A DNA stretch of 64,000 bases from Roseibium sediminis (GTDB lineage Bacteria; Pseudomonadota; Alphaproteobacteria; Rhizobiales; Stappiaceae), in NCBI RefSeq assembly GCF_008711325.1, contig NZ_VXDB01000002.1, positions 264,153-328,152 on the forward strand, written 5' to 3'. Below, in pieces: positions 29,159 to 36,765 of the stretch. The notes beneath the pieces were generated by a model. It was not told the DNA's origin. It saw only the letters and a program-made list of their open reading frames with translations, and did not search any database. Made by a program: the position numbers and the translations under genes. The stretch's first letter is position 1, and each line of letters starts with the position of its first letter.

Positions 29159-29229
29159 GAGGGTTTCCCCTTCCAATTTTCAGCTGCAAGCGCGCATTTC
29201 TTGTCTTTGCGCAATGCAGTTTCACGTCG

Positions 29230-29440
29230 CAGGGTGCTGATGACGCGGCGTCCCTCCTCCGGTTTGGAGCCGGAAGACGGATGACGAACCTCAGCGACGG
29301 TTGGGCGATGCGTTGACAGGCGCAAAGCTTTCCCGCGTCGGGAATGCCGTTGATTGGATCGGGATACCGAACCGCACGTCGGGCAAGGATGTACTAGGTG
29401 CCTCTTCTCAGTAACCCCGGAGGATGGAACCCCGGCAGAG
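29230..29440 (-). ncRNA. candidate structured leader RNA of ornithine decarboxylase (speF-type)
   Basis: The ODC gene has a long 5' leader, as in alphaproteobacteria where the speF RNA motif lies upstream of ornithine decarboxylase genes. On the minus strand I see a conserved-looking block CATCCTTGCCCGACGTGCGG (complement near 29375-29395). A stem CTTCCGG-ctccaaa-CCGGAGG follows (near 29250-29275), with further GC-rich inverted repeats just before the gene. The match to the published motif is from memory; boundaries are approximate. Confidence 0.42.
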
Positions 29441-29657
29441 ACCAAAAGGGCCCTCTTACGTCGTTGCTTTAAGCCGTCCGGACTTTGCTGCCCCGCCCCT
29501 TGGCGGTGTTTACTGGCAGCGGCCCCTTAAGAGATTTCTGATGAACCTCATGAACGACCACGGGCACGTGCGAATTTGGGCAAGACCCATATGCGGCCAA
29601 ATACCCTTAAGATCAAGTATAAATTTCGCGTTTTTCGGAATTGTTTTTGGAGAATGC

Positions 29658-29693
29658 AAAAGACCGCCCGGATGCTATCCGAAGGCGGTCTTT
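29658..29693 (-). terminator. terminator of the duplicated-domain protein gene
   Basis: Long stem AAAGACCGCC / GGCGGTCTTT extended by CGGAT / ATCCG. On the minus strand it is followed by TTTTGCATT, about 67 bases after the stop codon at 29760. Confidence 0.87.
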
Positions 29694-29759
29694 GTCCTGT
29701 CTTTTCAAACAGCTATCTGAGGCCCGGCGAAAACCGGAATTCCTTGGTTTTGAGAGGTA

Positions 29760-30779
29760 TCAGGCGACCTTGCCGACGACCTTTTCCATCAAGGGTTCCA
29801 GCAAGGGATGGATGTTCGGGCTTTCCTCGTGGATGAAGCGCAAAAGAGCCTTCTCGTTCTCGTGAAGGATGCCGTCCCGGCCAATGCGATCCACCAGCCA
29901 GCGGGCTTCCGATTCCGTGACCACTTCGTTGGCGGCAATTTCCTCTGCCAGTCGGGCGGTCCTTTCGGCTGCCGGGTCCCTTGTGAGGTCATTATAGGCG
30001 TCACGCGCGGTGGACGTGCTCGCGCCGACCATGGATTTGAAGAACCCGCTTACCCCGCCGTCAAACCCGCCTTCCTGGGAAAGCCAGTTCTCACGCGCCA
30101 GAGCTACTTCTCGCGAAGGAGGTGTGAAGCCGGAAAGCCCCATCAGGAAGTTTGCAACAGCCTTGGCAAACAGCTCGGACCACGCTGGTGCATTGTCTGC
30201 CTCGGCGGTTGCGTCATTGATGTCGAACAGGATTTCAGCTTCCTCGCGGGAGATCGCAATGCCGCCGCCATTGGCTCCGGCATAGAGGATCTGGCGGATC
30301 AGCTCGACCTCGGCATCGGAAATGACACCGGGCTTCAGTTCCTTGCCCGACCGCGTCGTGCAGGCACCATGGATCACGGAATCCTTCACCGCCTCCAGCG
30401 CAAACAGCTCAAGGGATTTTGGCACCGAACGCGCCACATCCATTATCTTGAGGATCGCATCCAGTTCAGTTGGCGTGCAGATGTGATCATCCCGGGTAAT
30501 CGCGGCAATCAACCAGTTCGACTGGTCCTCGGTCACATACCCGGCGGGCTTCATCTGATGCACCACAAAATCGGCAAGCGCTTCGGGAAACAGGACGCTC
30601 CATGCCGGGTCCGCATCGGATACATTTTCGTTCAGGTACAGAAGCGCTTCGGCCTCTTCCTGACTGACAACACTCTGTGCATCATAGATTGTTCGCCGCA
30701 GGCGAAAAACATCATCAGTCGTGATACGGTTTGAGCGAATAATCTCGTCGATCAACTGCCCCAGATTTTCCTGTTTCAT
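29760..30779 (-). CDS. conserved protein with internal duplication, function unknown
   Basis: A 339-aa soluble, acidic, helical protein that I cannot assign to a characterised family. It contains at least two related modules. The first, near residues 28-95, has VSQEEAEALLYLNE...PAWSVLFPEALADFVV...YVTEDQSNWL. The second, near 165-235, has ISREEAEILFDIND...PAWSELFAKAVANFLM...REVALARENWL. A shortened third unit ends the protein (VTESEARWLVDRIGRDGILHENEKALLRFI). The repeats recall TerB-like or EF-hand-like helical pairs, but metal ligands are not obvious. It has its own terminator and no operon partner. Confidence 0.78.
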   Translation of the reverse strand: MKQENLGQLIDEIIRSNRITTDDVFRLRRTIYDAQSVVSQEEAEALLYLNENVSDADPAWSVLFPEALADFVVHQMKPAGYVTEDQSNWLIAAITRDDHICTPTELDAILKIMDVARSVPKSLELFALEAVKDSVIHGACTTRSGKELKPGVISDAEVELIRQILYAGANGGGIAISREEAEILFDINDATAEADNAPAWSELFAKAVANFLMGLSGFTPPSREVALARENWLSQEGGFDGGVSGFFKSMVGASTSTARDAYNDLTRDPAAERTARLAEEIAANEVVTESEARWLVDRIGRDGILHENEKALLRFIHEESPNIHPLLEPLMEKVVGKVA

Positions 30780-30873
30780 GTGTCCCGGCCAATTTTTTCT
30801 AAAATACCGCGCAGAGAATGCCCACCAGCCGTAAAAATAGAAATAACGCTAGGGAACTTTATCAATGCAGGAA

Positions 30874-30912
30874 TAAAAAATCGGGGCCACGCCAGTGCGC
30901 AGCCCCGGTTTT
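30874..30912 (-). terminator. terminator of the EF-hand gene
   Basis: Stem CGGGGC / GCCCCG with a 14-base loop. On the minus strand it is followed by ATTTTTTATT, about 50 bases beyond the stop at 30958. Confidence 0.85.
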
Positions 30913-30957
30913 GGTCTGATTCAAACGGCGTCTCCAGCTGGGAGATCAGCCATTTTG

Positions 30958-31917
30958 TCAGTTGTCGTCGCCATCGCGGTCGTTGTCATGACCGCGGCCA
31001 TGGCCACGTCCGTGCTTCCACATGCCGCGCTTCAGGTCGGCCTTGGTGATCACGCCGTCCTTGTTGCTGTCCATGCGAGCGACCATTTCGGCGGTCTTGG
31101 CCTGTTGCTCTTCGCTTGTGATACCGAGATCGCCATTGGTGTCCAGCGACTGGAACATGCGAACGAGATGCTCGTCATTCAGTGTCGCCCAGATGGCGGA
31201 GAAGCCGTCCTTGTCGAAGGACCCCGTACCGGACGGATCGGCGGAGGCGAAGAGCTGACCGCGAACGGTGTCGAATTCCTCACGAGTGATCTTGCCGTCG
31301 CCATTCGTGTCGAAGGTTGAGAAGATCATGCGCATCGGGTTCGGTCCGCCGCGCTTGCCGCCATGATGACCATCACGGTCGCCACCACGGCCTCGTCCGT
31401 CTTCGCGAGCGTTTTCGCCTTCACCGCGTGCCTGTTGTTCGCCGCGCTCACCGCGCTTTCCGCCCTTTCGCGGTTCCAGAATGCCGTCTCCATCGCGATC
31501 CATCCGCGAGAAGATCTTTTCGGACAATCCGTCGAACTCTTCCTTTGTAACTGTGCCGTCACCATTGCGGTCGAGACGCTGGAACGCACGGATGCGCATC
31601 GGTTCGCTTTGCACGACGAACTGGGCCTTGAACTCCTCCAGTCCGACGATGCCGTTTTTGTCGGCGTCTGCCGCAGTAAAGAGGCTCGCAGTTTCCGCAT
31701 CCACTTCTTCCTGCGAAATCGAGCCATCCTTGTTGGTGTCGAAACGCTTGAACATGTGGCCGCCGCGCTTGCCGCCGCCCATGTGCCAGCCGAATGCCTT
31801 GTCACCGCCCCCCCAGTGACCGCCCTCACGGGCAGAAACCGCGTAGCTTGCAGTCAATGCGGTAGCGGCGACGGTTGCAGCCAGAAGAGCCAAAGTCGTT
31901 TTCTTGAACGGTGTCAT
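30958..31917 (-). CDS. exported multi-EF-hand calcium-binding protein
   Basis: A 319-aa protein with a signal peptide (KTTLALLAATVAATALTASYAVSA) and eight EF-hand-type loops: DTNKDGSISQEE, DADKNGIVGLEE, DRNGDGTVTKEE, DRDGDGILEP, DTNGDGKITREE, DPSGTGSFDKDG, DTNGDLGITSEE and DSNKDGVITKAD. The sixth loop is degenerate. A Gly/Arg/Glu-rich linker (about 160-200) splits the first four from the last four, and both ends are His/Gly-rich, which could add metal binding. It probably acts in the periplasm as a Ca2+ buffer or sensor. Divergent from a two-component system, with operator-like repeats between. Confidence 0.92.
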   Translation of the reverse strand: MTPFKKTTLALLAATVAATALTASYAVSAREGGHWGGGDKAFGWHMGGGKRGGHMFKRFDTNKDGSISQEEVDAETASLFTAADADKNGIVGLEEFKAQFVVQSEPMRIRAFQRLDRNGDGTVTKEEFDGLSEKIFSRMDRDGDGILEPRKGGKRGERGEQQARGEGENAREDGRGRGGDRDGHHGGKRGGPNPMRMIFSTFDTNGDGKITREEFDTVRGQLFASADPSGTGSFDKDGFSAIWATLNDEHLVRMFQSLDTNGDLGITSEEQQAKTAEMVARMDSNKDGVITKADLKRGMWKHGRGHGRGHDNDRDGDDN

Positions 31918-32017
31918 CCCAATCAACTCCATCGGGTTTGTTTCCCGCAGGTTGTCCCTGCGACATCCTCAAGATAGGTGGGACATGTGGCAGAACTATC
32001 CTTGAAAAACCGCTGAA

Positions 32018-32065
32018 CTGTCGCGGTCTGTCGCGAATCCCCGCGCTGATACATACTGATACAAA
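32018..32065. promoter_or_regulatory. two pairs of 10-bp direct repeats, putative OmpR-type operator
   Basis: CTGTCGCGGT then CTGTCGCGAA (32018-32037), and CTGATACATA then CTGATACAAA (32046-32065). Each pair is a direct repeat with 10-bp period, the arrangement bound by tandem OmpR/PhoB-type response regulators. They lie between the EF-hand gene and the response regulator gene. Confidence 0.55.
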
Positions 32066-32148
32066 TTGACCCGGCTTCCGGCAGAAAATCGGGAAAAACC
32101 CTCACCAGATTGGTGTAGGAACAAGATCAGGCAAACCCGGAGCAACAT

Positions 32149-32877
32149 GTGTCCGACCCAAGTCCGCATATTCTCGTCGTAGATGACCACCGCGATATTC
32201 GCGAGACCCTCGCCCGCTACCTTATCAAGAACGGCTTTCGGGCAACGGCAGTCGAAAGTGCCGCCCATGCACGCAAGGCCCTGAAGGCCGCGGTGATCGA
32301 CCTTGTCGTGCTGGATATCATGATGCCGGGTGAAGACGGCCTGTCCTTGTGCCGCCATCTGGTGGAGACAGGATCGATCCCCGTCATTTTGCTCACAGCG
32401 ATGGCCGATGACATGGACCGGGTGATCGGTCTGGAGATTGGCGCGGATGACTATGTGACCAAGCCGTTCAATCCCCGCGAATTGCTGGCACGGGTCAAAG
32501 CCGTCCTTCGCCGCACCAATCAGGAACCGCGCGACCGCGATCCGCTGGAAAGTGACCAGCTGCATTTCGAGGGATGGCGACTGGATGTGGGCAAGCGGGA
32601 GCTGTTCAACCAGCTCGGCGAGCCGGTCATCCTGTCCAGCGGTGAATTCCAGCTGCTCTGCGCCTTTTTGAAACGACCGCGCATGGTGCTCAACCGCGAT
32701 CAGCTGATGGATCTGACCAGCGGGCGCATGCCAAACGTGTTTGACCGATCCATCGACAATCAGGTCTCGCGCCTGAGAAAGAAGATCGAGGTTGACCCGA
32801 AGGATCCGCGCCTGATCAAGACGGTCTGGGGCGGAGGCTACATGTTTACCGCCGATGTGTCGGATAGCGCCGCATGA
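32149..32877 (+). CDS. OmpR-family response regulator
   Basis: A 242-aa two-domain regulator. The receiver domain (1-120) has the acidic pair VVDD, phosphoacceptor Asp56 in VVLDIMMPGEDG, LLTAMAD and the conserved Lys in DDYVTKPFNPRE near residue 105. The C-terminal winged helix (about 140-235) ends with RLIKTVWGGGYMF. The start is GTG 32149; an ATG two bases earlier is out of frame. Its stop overlaps the histidine kinase start (ATGA), so the pair is translationally coupled. It probably binds the direct repeats just upstream and controls itself and the EF-hand gene (inference). Confidence 0.93.
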   Translation: MSDPSPHILVVDDHRDIRETLARYLIKNGFRATAVESAAHARKALKAAVIDLVVLDIMMPGEDGLSLCRHLVETGSIPVILLTAMADDMDRVIGLEIGADDYVTKPFNPRELLARVKAVLRRTNQEPRDRDPLESDQLHFEGWRLDVGKRELFNQLGEPVILSSGEFQLLCAFLKRPRMVLNRDQLMDLTSGRMPNVFDRSIDNQVSRLRKKIEVDPKDPRLIKTVWGGGYMFTADVSDSAA

Positions 32878-34274
32878 TCAAGGCCACCCTGTCCCGCCTT
32901 GCCCCGAAAAGCCTTGCCGGCCAGCTGATCTGTCTGCTTCTGGCGGCCGTCTTCGTGTCGCAGATGATCAGCATCTGGGTGTTTCATGACGAGCGCCGGA
33001 TCGCCCTGATCCAGCTTGCGCGGGACAATCTGCTTCAGCGCAGCGTGGAAGTGGCCAAACTCCTTGAAGACACTCCGGCCGATCTTCATCCGCGTATTCT
33101 GGAAGCGTCGTCCAGCCAGTTCACCCGGTTCTGGGTCTCTGACAAGGCCCTGCTCCGGTCCAGCGGAACCAGCAGCACCGAACGTCATATCCTGCACATG
33201 CTGGGATCGGAATTCGCCGACGGCCGCGACATCAATCTGCAGATGGAAGACCCGCCCCGACGGGACAGGCGCCCGCCTCCCCCACCGCGCGCAGAGGATC
33301 GGCGCAAGGATCGCTCGCCGCCGGACCGGCTGCTGGGTCGCAAGGTGGACCTGAAACTGAGCATTCCGCTCAAGGGCGGGTCCTATCTCAATCTGGCCAC
33401 CAGCTATCGCCCGCCACCCTGGGCCATCAAGCCCCTGATGACCCAATTGGCGATCATGGCAGCCCTGATCATCCTGATCGTGATCTTCGTGGTGCGCCGC
33501 CTGACGCGCCCGCTGAAGAACCTTGCGGATGCCGCTGGCAGCCTGGGCCGGGGCGAGGATGTGCCGCCGCTGAAGGAAAGCGGACCCGGCGAAGTGCGGG
33601 CCGTGATCGCCGCCTTCAACGAGATGCAAGACCGGCTGACGCGCTTTGTCTCGGATCGCACCAAGATGCTGGCGGCCATCAGCCATGATTTGCGCACGCC
33701 CATCACCTCCCTGCGGCTGAGAGCCGAATTCATCGAGGATGACGAGAACCGGGAGAAGATCATCCAGACCCTGGATGAAATGGCGTCCATGGCCGAGGCA
33801 ACGCTGACCTTTGCCAAGGAAGCCTCCTTCAAGGAAAAGGGCGAGACCATCGACCTTGCCGCCCTCCTGTCGGAGCTTGCCGCCGACCAGCAGACGCTCG
33901 GCCACGCCGTGTCACTGGAGGAAGCCGCACCCCTGCTTGCTCCTTGTCGTCCGATGGCGCTGAAACGGGCGCTGCGCAACCTCGTTGAAAACGGAGTGCG
34001 CTACGGGGAGGCGGTATCTGTTCGCCTGATGGCAGAACCGGACGCGGCCCTCATCACCATTTCCGACAAGGGCCCCGGCATTCCGGATCACAAGCTGGAT
34101 GACGTGTTTGAGCCCTTCGTACGGCTTGAGGATTCCCGCAGCGAGGAAACCGGCGGCATTGGTCTCGGTCTCTCCATTGCCCGCTCCATCATCCACGCCC
34201 ATGGCGGGCAGCTGAGCCTCGCCAACGGACCGGCAGGCGGCCTTGTGGTGACAGTCAGACTGCCTTTGGGTTGA
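32874..34274 (+). CDS. sensor histidine kinase with Arg/Asp/Pro-rich periplasmic insert
   Basis: A 466-aa membrane kinase. TM1 is near residues 17-37, a periplasmic domain spans about 38-197 and TM2 lies near 198-216. HAMP follows, then the phosphoacceptor His271 in AAISHDLRTPITS. The ATPase domain has N box NLVENGVRYG near 368, G1 ISDKGPGIP and G2 GGIGLGLSIA. The periplasmic domain contains a proline-, arginine- and aspartate-rich stretch (about residues 126-158, with PPPPPR), which is unusual and may be an ion-responsive or disordered segment. Partner of the overlapping response regulator gene. Confidence 0.93.
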   Translation: MIKATLSRLAPKSLAGQLICLLLAAVFVSQMISIWVFHDERRIALIQLARDNLLQRSVEVAKLLEDTPADLHPRILEASSSQFTRFWVSDKALLRSSGTSSTERHILHMLGSEFADGRDINLQMEDPPRRDRRPPPPPRAEDRRKDRSPPDRLLGRKVDLKLSIPLKGGSYLNLATSYRPPPWAIKPLMTQLAIMAALIILIVIFVVRRLTRPLKNLADAAGSLGRGEDVPPLKESGPGEVRAVIAAFNEMQDRLTRFVSDRTKMLAAISHDLRTPITSLRLRAEFIEDDENREKIIQTLDEMASMAEATLTFAKEASFKEKGETIDLAALLSELAADQQTLGHAVSLEEAAPLLAPCRPMALKRALRNLVENGVRYGEAVSVRLMAEPDAALITISDKGPGIPDHKLDDVFEPFVRLEDSRSEETGGIGLGLSIARSIIHAHGGQLSLANGPAGGLVVTVRLPLG

Positions 34275-34856
34275 TCATCGAAATGCAGTGATAGCGGCCC
34301 ACTTGGTTTCAACTCCGTCATATCCGCTACCAAGCCATTCGTTCATATTCACTTCGGACCAGGCACCGTTCCGGCGCCACACCGATATCAACTCTTCTGG
34401 GGTTAGGTAGTTATAATATCGACCAAATTTGTCATAACCCTCGGCTTCTCCAAGTTTGAAGCTTGCCCAAACTACTCCGCCCCCCAACAAGGCCTTGTTG
34501 ATGCGGATAACTATGTCGGGCAGCAAGTTTCTTTCGGCGTGTGTGAGGGACGCACACGCATATACTCCGTCGAACGCACTATCGAATTCCAGCTCGTTGA
34601 ACTGCATGATTTGAACTTGCCGCCCCAAACGTTCCGTGGCAATAGCGGCCAATTCTTCTGAACCATCTGTGGGCAGCACGTCAAAGCCGTTTGCAAGCAT
34701 TATTTCTGCATCCGCTCCACTGCCAGTTCCCAGTTCCAGAACCTTGGCGCCAGATTTCAGATATTTTGTAAAATGATTTAAATTTTCATCGGGCATCCCC
34801 ATATCAGAGGCGTATTTGAGGGCGTTTATATTGTAAAATTTCAAAGTATCATTCAC
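34275..34856 (-). CDS. class I SAM-dependent methyltransferase
   Basis: About 193 aa. The SAM-binding motif I is VLELGTGSGADAEIML near residue 39, motif II-like DVLPTDGSEEL follows near 60, and FDGVYACASLTH near 95 is motif IV-like. The methyl acceptor is unknown. GTG 34856 follows GGAGA by about eight bases; longer in-frame starts lie outside this signal. Base composition is more AT-rich than the flanking genes, so recent acquisition is possible. It is 49 bases after the ABM gene on the same strand and abuts the histidine kinase stop convergently. Confidence 0.85.
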   Translation of the reverse strand: MNDTLKFYNINALKYASDMGMPDENLNHFTKYLKSGAKVLELGTGSGADAEIMLANGFDVLPTDGSEELAAIATERLGRQVQIMQFNELEFDSAFDGVYACASLTHAERNLLPDIVIRINKALLGGGVVWASFKLGEAEGYDKFGRYYNYLTPEELISVWRRNGAWSEVNMNEWLGSGYDGVETKWAAITAFR

Positions 34857-34905
34857 TAGACTTCTCCATCTGCATGTAAAGACTTCACATACAACACTGG
34901 GTGTC

Positions 34906-35253
34906 TTACCCGCCATGCACCTCCACACTGTCCGTCGGGGCTTCATCGCGGTCGGTCATGCCATAGTCGCGGATGATGCTGACGACGCGCAGGCGATAAT
35001 CCTTGAAGAAGCTGCCCCGGCCAGCGGCCTGGGCTTTCCTGTGCTGGGTCAGTTTTCGCCATTCATCGAGCGCGGCCTCGTCGCGAAAGAACGACAGCGA
35101 CAGCAGCTTGTCCGGATTGGTGAGGCTCTGGAACCGCTCCACCGAGATGAACCCGTCGATCTGCTCGACAAGCGGGCGCATCTGCGCGGCCATGGCCAGA
35201 TAGGCGTCCTTCTTGTCCGCATGCGGTTCCACTTCAAAGATGACGCCGATCAT
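34906..35253 (-). CDS. antibiotic biosynthesis monooxygenase (ABM) domain protein
   Basis: A 115-aa dimeric alpha-beta-barrel protein: IGVIFEVEPHADKKDAYLAMA at the N-terminus, then DGFISVERFQSLTNPDKLLSLSFFRDEAALDEWR, the typical ABM pattern. Such proteins are cofactor-free monooxygenases, haem-degrading proteins or simple binding proteins; this one lacks an obvious catalytic assignment. The ATG at 35253 has GAGAGG upstream. It follows the NIPSNAP-like gene by 16 bases, so the two form an operon that lies divergent from the ArsR regulator. Confidence 0.85.
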   Translation of the reverse strand: MIGVIFEVEPHADKKDAYLAMAAQMRPLVEQIDGFISVERFQSLTNPDKLLSLSFFRDEAALDEWRKLTQHRKAQAAGRGSFFKDYRLRVVSIIRDYGMTDRDEAPTDSVEVHGG

Positions 35254-35269
35254 GATGTTTCCTCTCCCC

Positions 35270-35575
35270 TCATGAGGAGGCCAGCTTCAGGAAGGTGCGG
35301 TCTTCCCGCAAGAGGAATTTTTCCTTTTGCGCAAAGAGATAGTTTTCGCGGCCCAGCGGGTCGTTCATCAGCCGGGCGCGGTAGGCCTCGTATTCGGCTA
35401 GGCTTTCCATATTGTAAACCCCATAGGCCAGCGTGCTGGACCCCTCATGCGGGGCATAGTAGCCAATGAGGTCTGCGCCGCAGCGCGGAATCGCAACGCC
35501 CCAATTGCGGGCATATTCCTGAAAGGCAGCCTTTTTCGTGGGGTCGATGTGGTAACGGATGAAGCAGGTAATCAT
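35270..35575 (-). CDS. NIPSNAP-family protein
   Basis: A 101-aa ferredoxin-like (dimeric alpha-beta barrel) protein: [59 protein letters not shown]. This matches small NIPSNAP proteins, whose function in bacteria is not defined. ATG 35575 with AAGGA upstream is chosen over a longer frame beginning at 35629. First gene of the pair with the ABM protein and the nearest target of the divergent ArsR regulator. Confidence 0.87.
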   Translation of the reverse strand: MITCFIRYHIDPTKKAAFQEYARNWGVAIPRCGADLIGYYAPHEGSSTLAYGVYNMESLAEYEAYRARLMNDPLGRENYLFAQKEKFLLREDRTFLKLASS

Positions 35576-35614
35576 CGTGTTGGTCCTTTTTGGTTTGGTG
35601 GCCTGCTTCTGCCA

Positions 35615-35650
35615 TGTTGCGCGCAACACATGCTTCGATTAGGATCGAAG
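35615..35650. promoter_or_regulatory. two palindromes between the arsR-like and NIPSNAP genes, candidate operators
   Basis: A perfect 14-bp palindrome TGTTGCGCGCAACA (35615-35628) and an inverted repeat CTTCGAT-tagg-ATCGAAG (35633-35650) ending one base before the ArsR start codon. Either could be the ArsR-family operator for self-repression and control of the divergent pair. Confidence 0.6.
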
Positions 35651-35651
35651 T

Positions 35652-36341
35652 ATGAAAGAAGGACCGGACATTGCCCAACTTGCCGCGCTGATCGGCGATC
35701 CCGCGCGTGCCAACATGCTGACGGCGTTGATGAGCGGCAAGGCGTTGACCGCTTCGGAACTGGCTCAGGAGGCAGGAGTTGGTCTCTCCACCGCCAGTTC
35801 TCACCTTTCCAAGCTGCAGGACGGCGGACTTCTGGCGCAGGCCAAACAGGGACGCCATCGCTATTTCAGCCTCTCGGGGCCTGATGTCAGTGCGGTTCTG
35901 GAAGCCCTGATGGGTCTTGCGGCCAATCAGGGCCATTTGAGAACGCGCACCGGCCCGAAGGACCCGGCCCTGCGCGCTGCCCGCGTCTGTTATGACCATC
36001 TGGCGGGCGATCTGGCCGTGCGTATCTTCGACAGCCTGACGGAACGCGGCTTCCTGACCGCCCAATCCGGGCCCGGCGGCCTTGCGCTGACGGCAGCGGG
36101 CAAGGCTTTCATGAGCGAGTTCGAGATTGACCTTGCTTCGCTTTCCAAAGCCCGCCGTCCCATGTGCCGCGCCTGCCTTGACTGGAGCGAACGCCGCAAC
36201 CATCTGGCCGGCGGCATCGGCGCTGCCCTCCTCTCCCGCTTTCAGGATCTCGGCTGGGCCCGCCGGGAAAAGGACAGTAGGATCATCCACATCTCCCCGA
36301 CCGGTCGGCAGAAGCTGCTGGAGCTGTTCCCGCTCGGTTGA
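35652..36341 (+). CDS. ArsR-family transcriptional regulator with C-terminal extension
   Basis: A 229-aa regulator, about twice the usual ArsR length. The winged helix is at residues 8-80 (LAALIGDPARANMLTALM, then ASELAQEAGVGLSTASSHLSKLQDGGLL). The C-terminal 130 residues include PMCRACLDWSERRNHLAGG with two cysteines, as in the helix-turn-helix plus C-terminal domain family found in many proteobacteria. Divergent from the NIPSNAP-ABM pair with palindromes between, so it likely represses them. A diverged copy of its last 20 codons is found at 38706. Confidence 0.88.
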   Translation: MKEGPDIAQLAALIGDPARANMLTALMSGKALTASELAQEAGVGLSTASSHLSKLQDGGLLAQAKQGRHRYFSLSGPDVSAVLEALMGLAANQGHLRTRTGPKDPALRAARVCYDHLAGDLAVRIFDSLTERGFLTAQSGPGGLALTAAGKAFMSEFEIDLASLSKARRPMCRACLDWSERRNHLAGGIGAALLSRFQDLGWARREKDSRIIHISPTGRQKLLELFPLG

Positions 36342-36765
36342 GCTGGCTGGACCCCATGCCTTGGAAACATGAGAACTTACCTTGCCAAAACGGGTGATGC
36401 GAAGCCCTGTGAATGCCGTTCATGTTCAGTTCGTCCTCCCCGACTTGATCGGGGATCCATTGGATTCCAGCGGCCTATCCGTTTTAAAAGTTCACTCGAC
36501 ACGACAAGAGCTCACGTTTCAGCTCGTGCAAACCTGAGAGGCATATTGGATCCCGCATCAAGTGCGGGATGACGTCTCGTGTTGGTGGGGCCTCTGTGGT
36601 CTTAAAAAACAGCGCCGCACGCGATATCACCATCCCCTCCCCTTTTTGGCGAGGGAAATTCATCGCGTTCTGGCGATCACCGGAATTGACAGGGACCGCA
36701 GTTCCGACCACACCCAGACATAACGCAGAGGTATTTTAAGTCGTATTATTGGGGAGCAGGCACTA
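36342..36765. other. gene-free region with MITE-like element D1
   Basis: No gene supported. It contains the 143-bp element D1 and then about 190 bases with no recognisable feature before the Imm11-like gene. Confidence 0.6.
36432..36574. repeat. MITE-like element D1 (143 bp)
   Basis: Nearly identical to 37462-37604 along its whole 143-bp length. The ends are inverted repeats of about 28 bp (CGTC...CCCGACTTGATCGGGGATCCA at the left; the right end ends GGGATGACG), and each end is itself a small palindrome. There is no coding capacity, so it is a non-autonomous element or an intergenic palindromic repeat. Confidence 0.85.

Larger units (their letters stand above)
29159..29757. other. 599-base gene-free region upstream of ornithine decarboxylase
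   Basis: No supported gene; open frames here are poor in start signals. It contains the candidate ODC leader RNA (29230-29440), a GC-rich stem near 29485-29515 (minus-strand CCGCC...GGCGG), and the terminator of the 29760 gene at 29658-29693. A promoter for the ODC operon is expected near 29560-29620; I do not see a clear one. Confidence 0.5.

Noticed and set aside
29155..29445. 96-codon minus-strand frame in the ODC leader
   Set aside because: Overlaps the ODC start, Arg/Ser-rich, no start signal; better explained by leader RNA.
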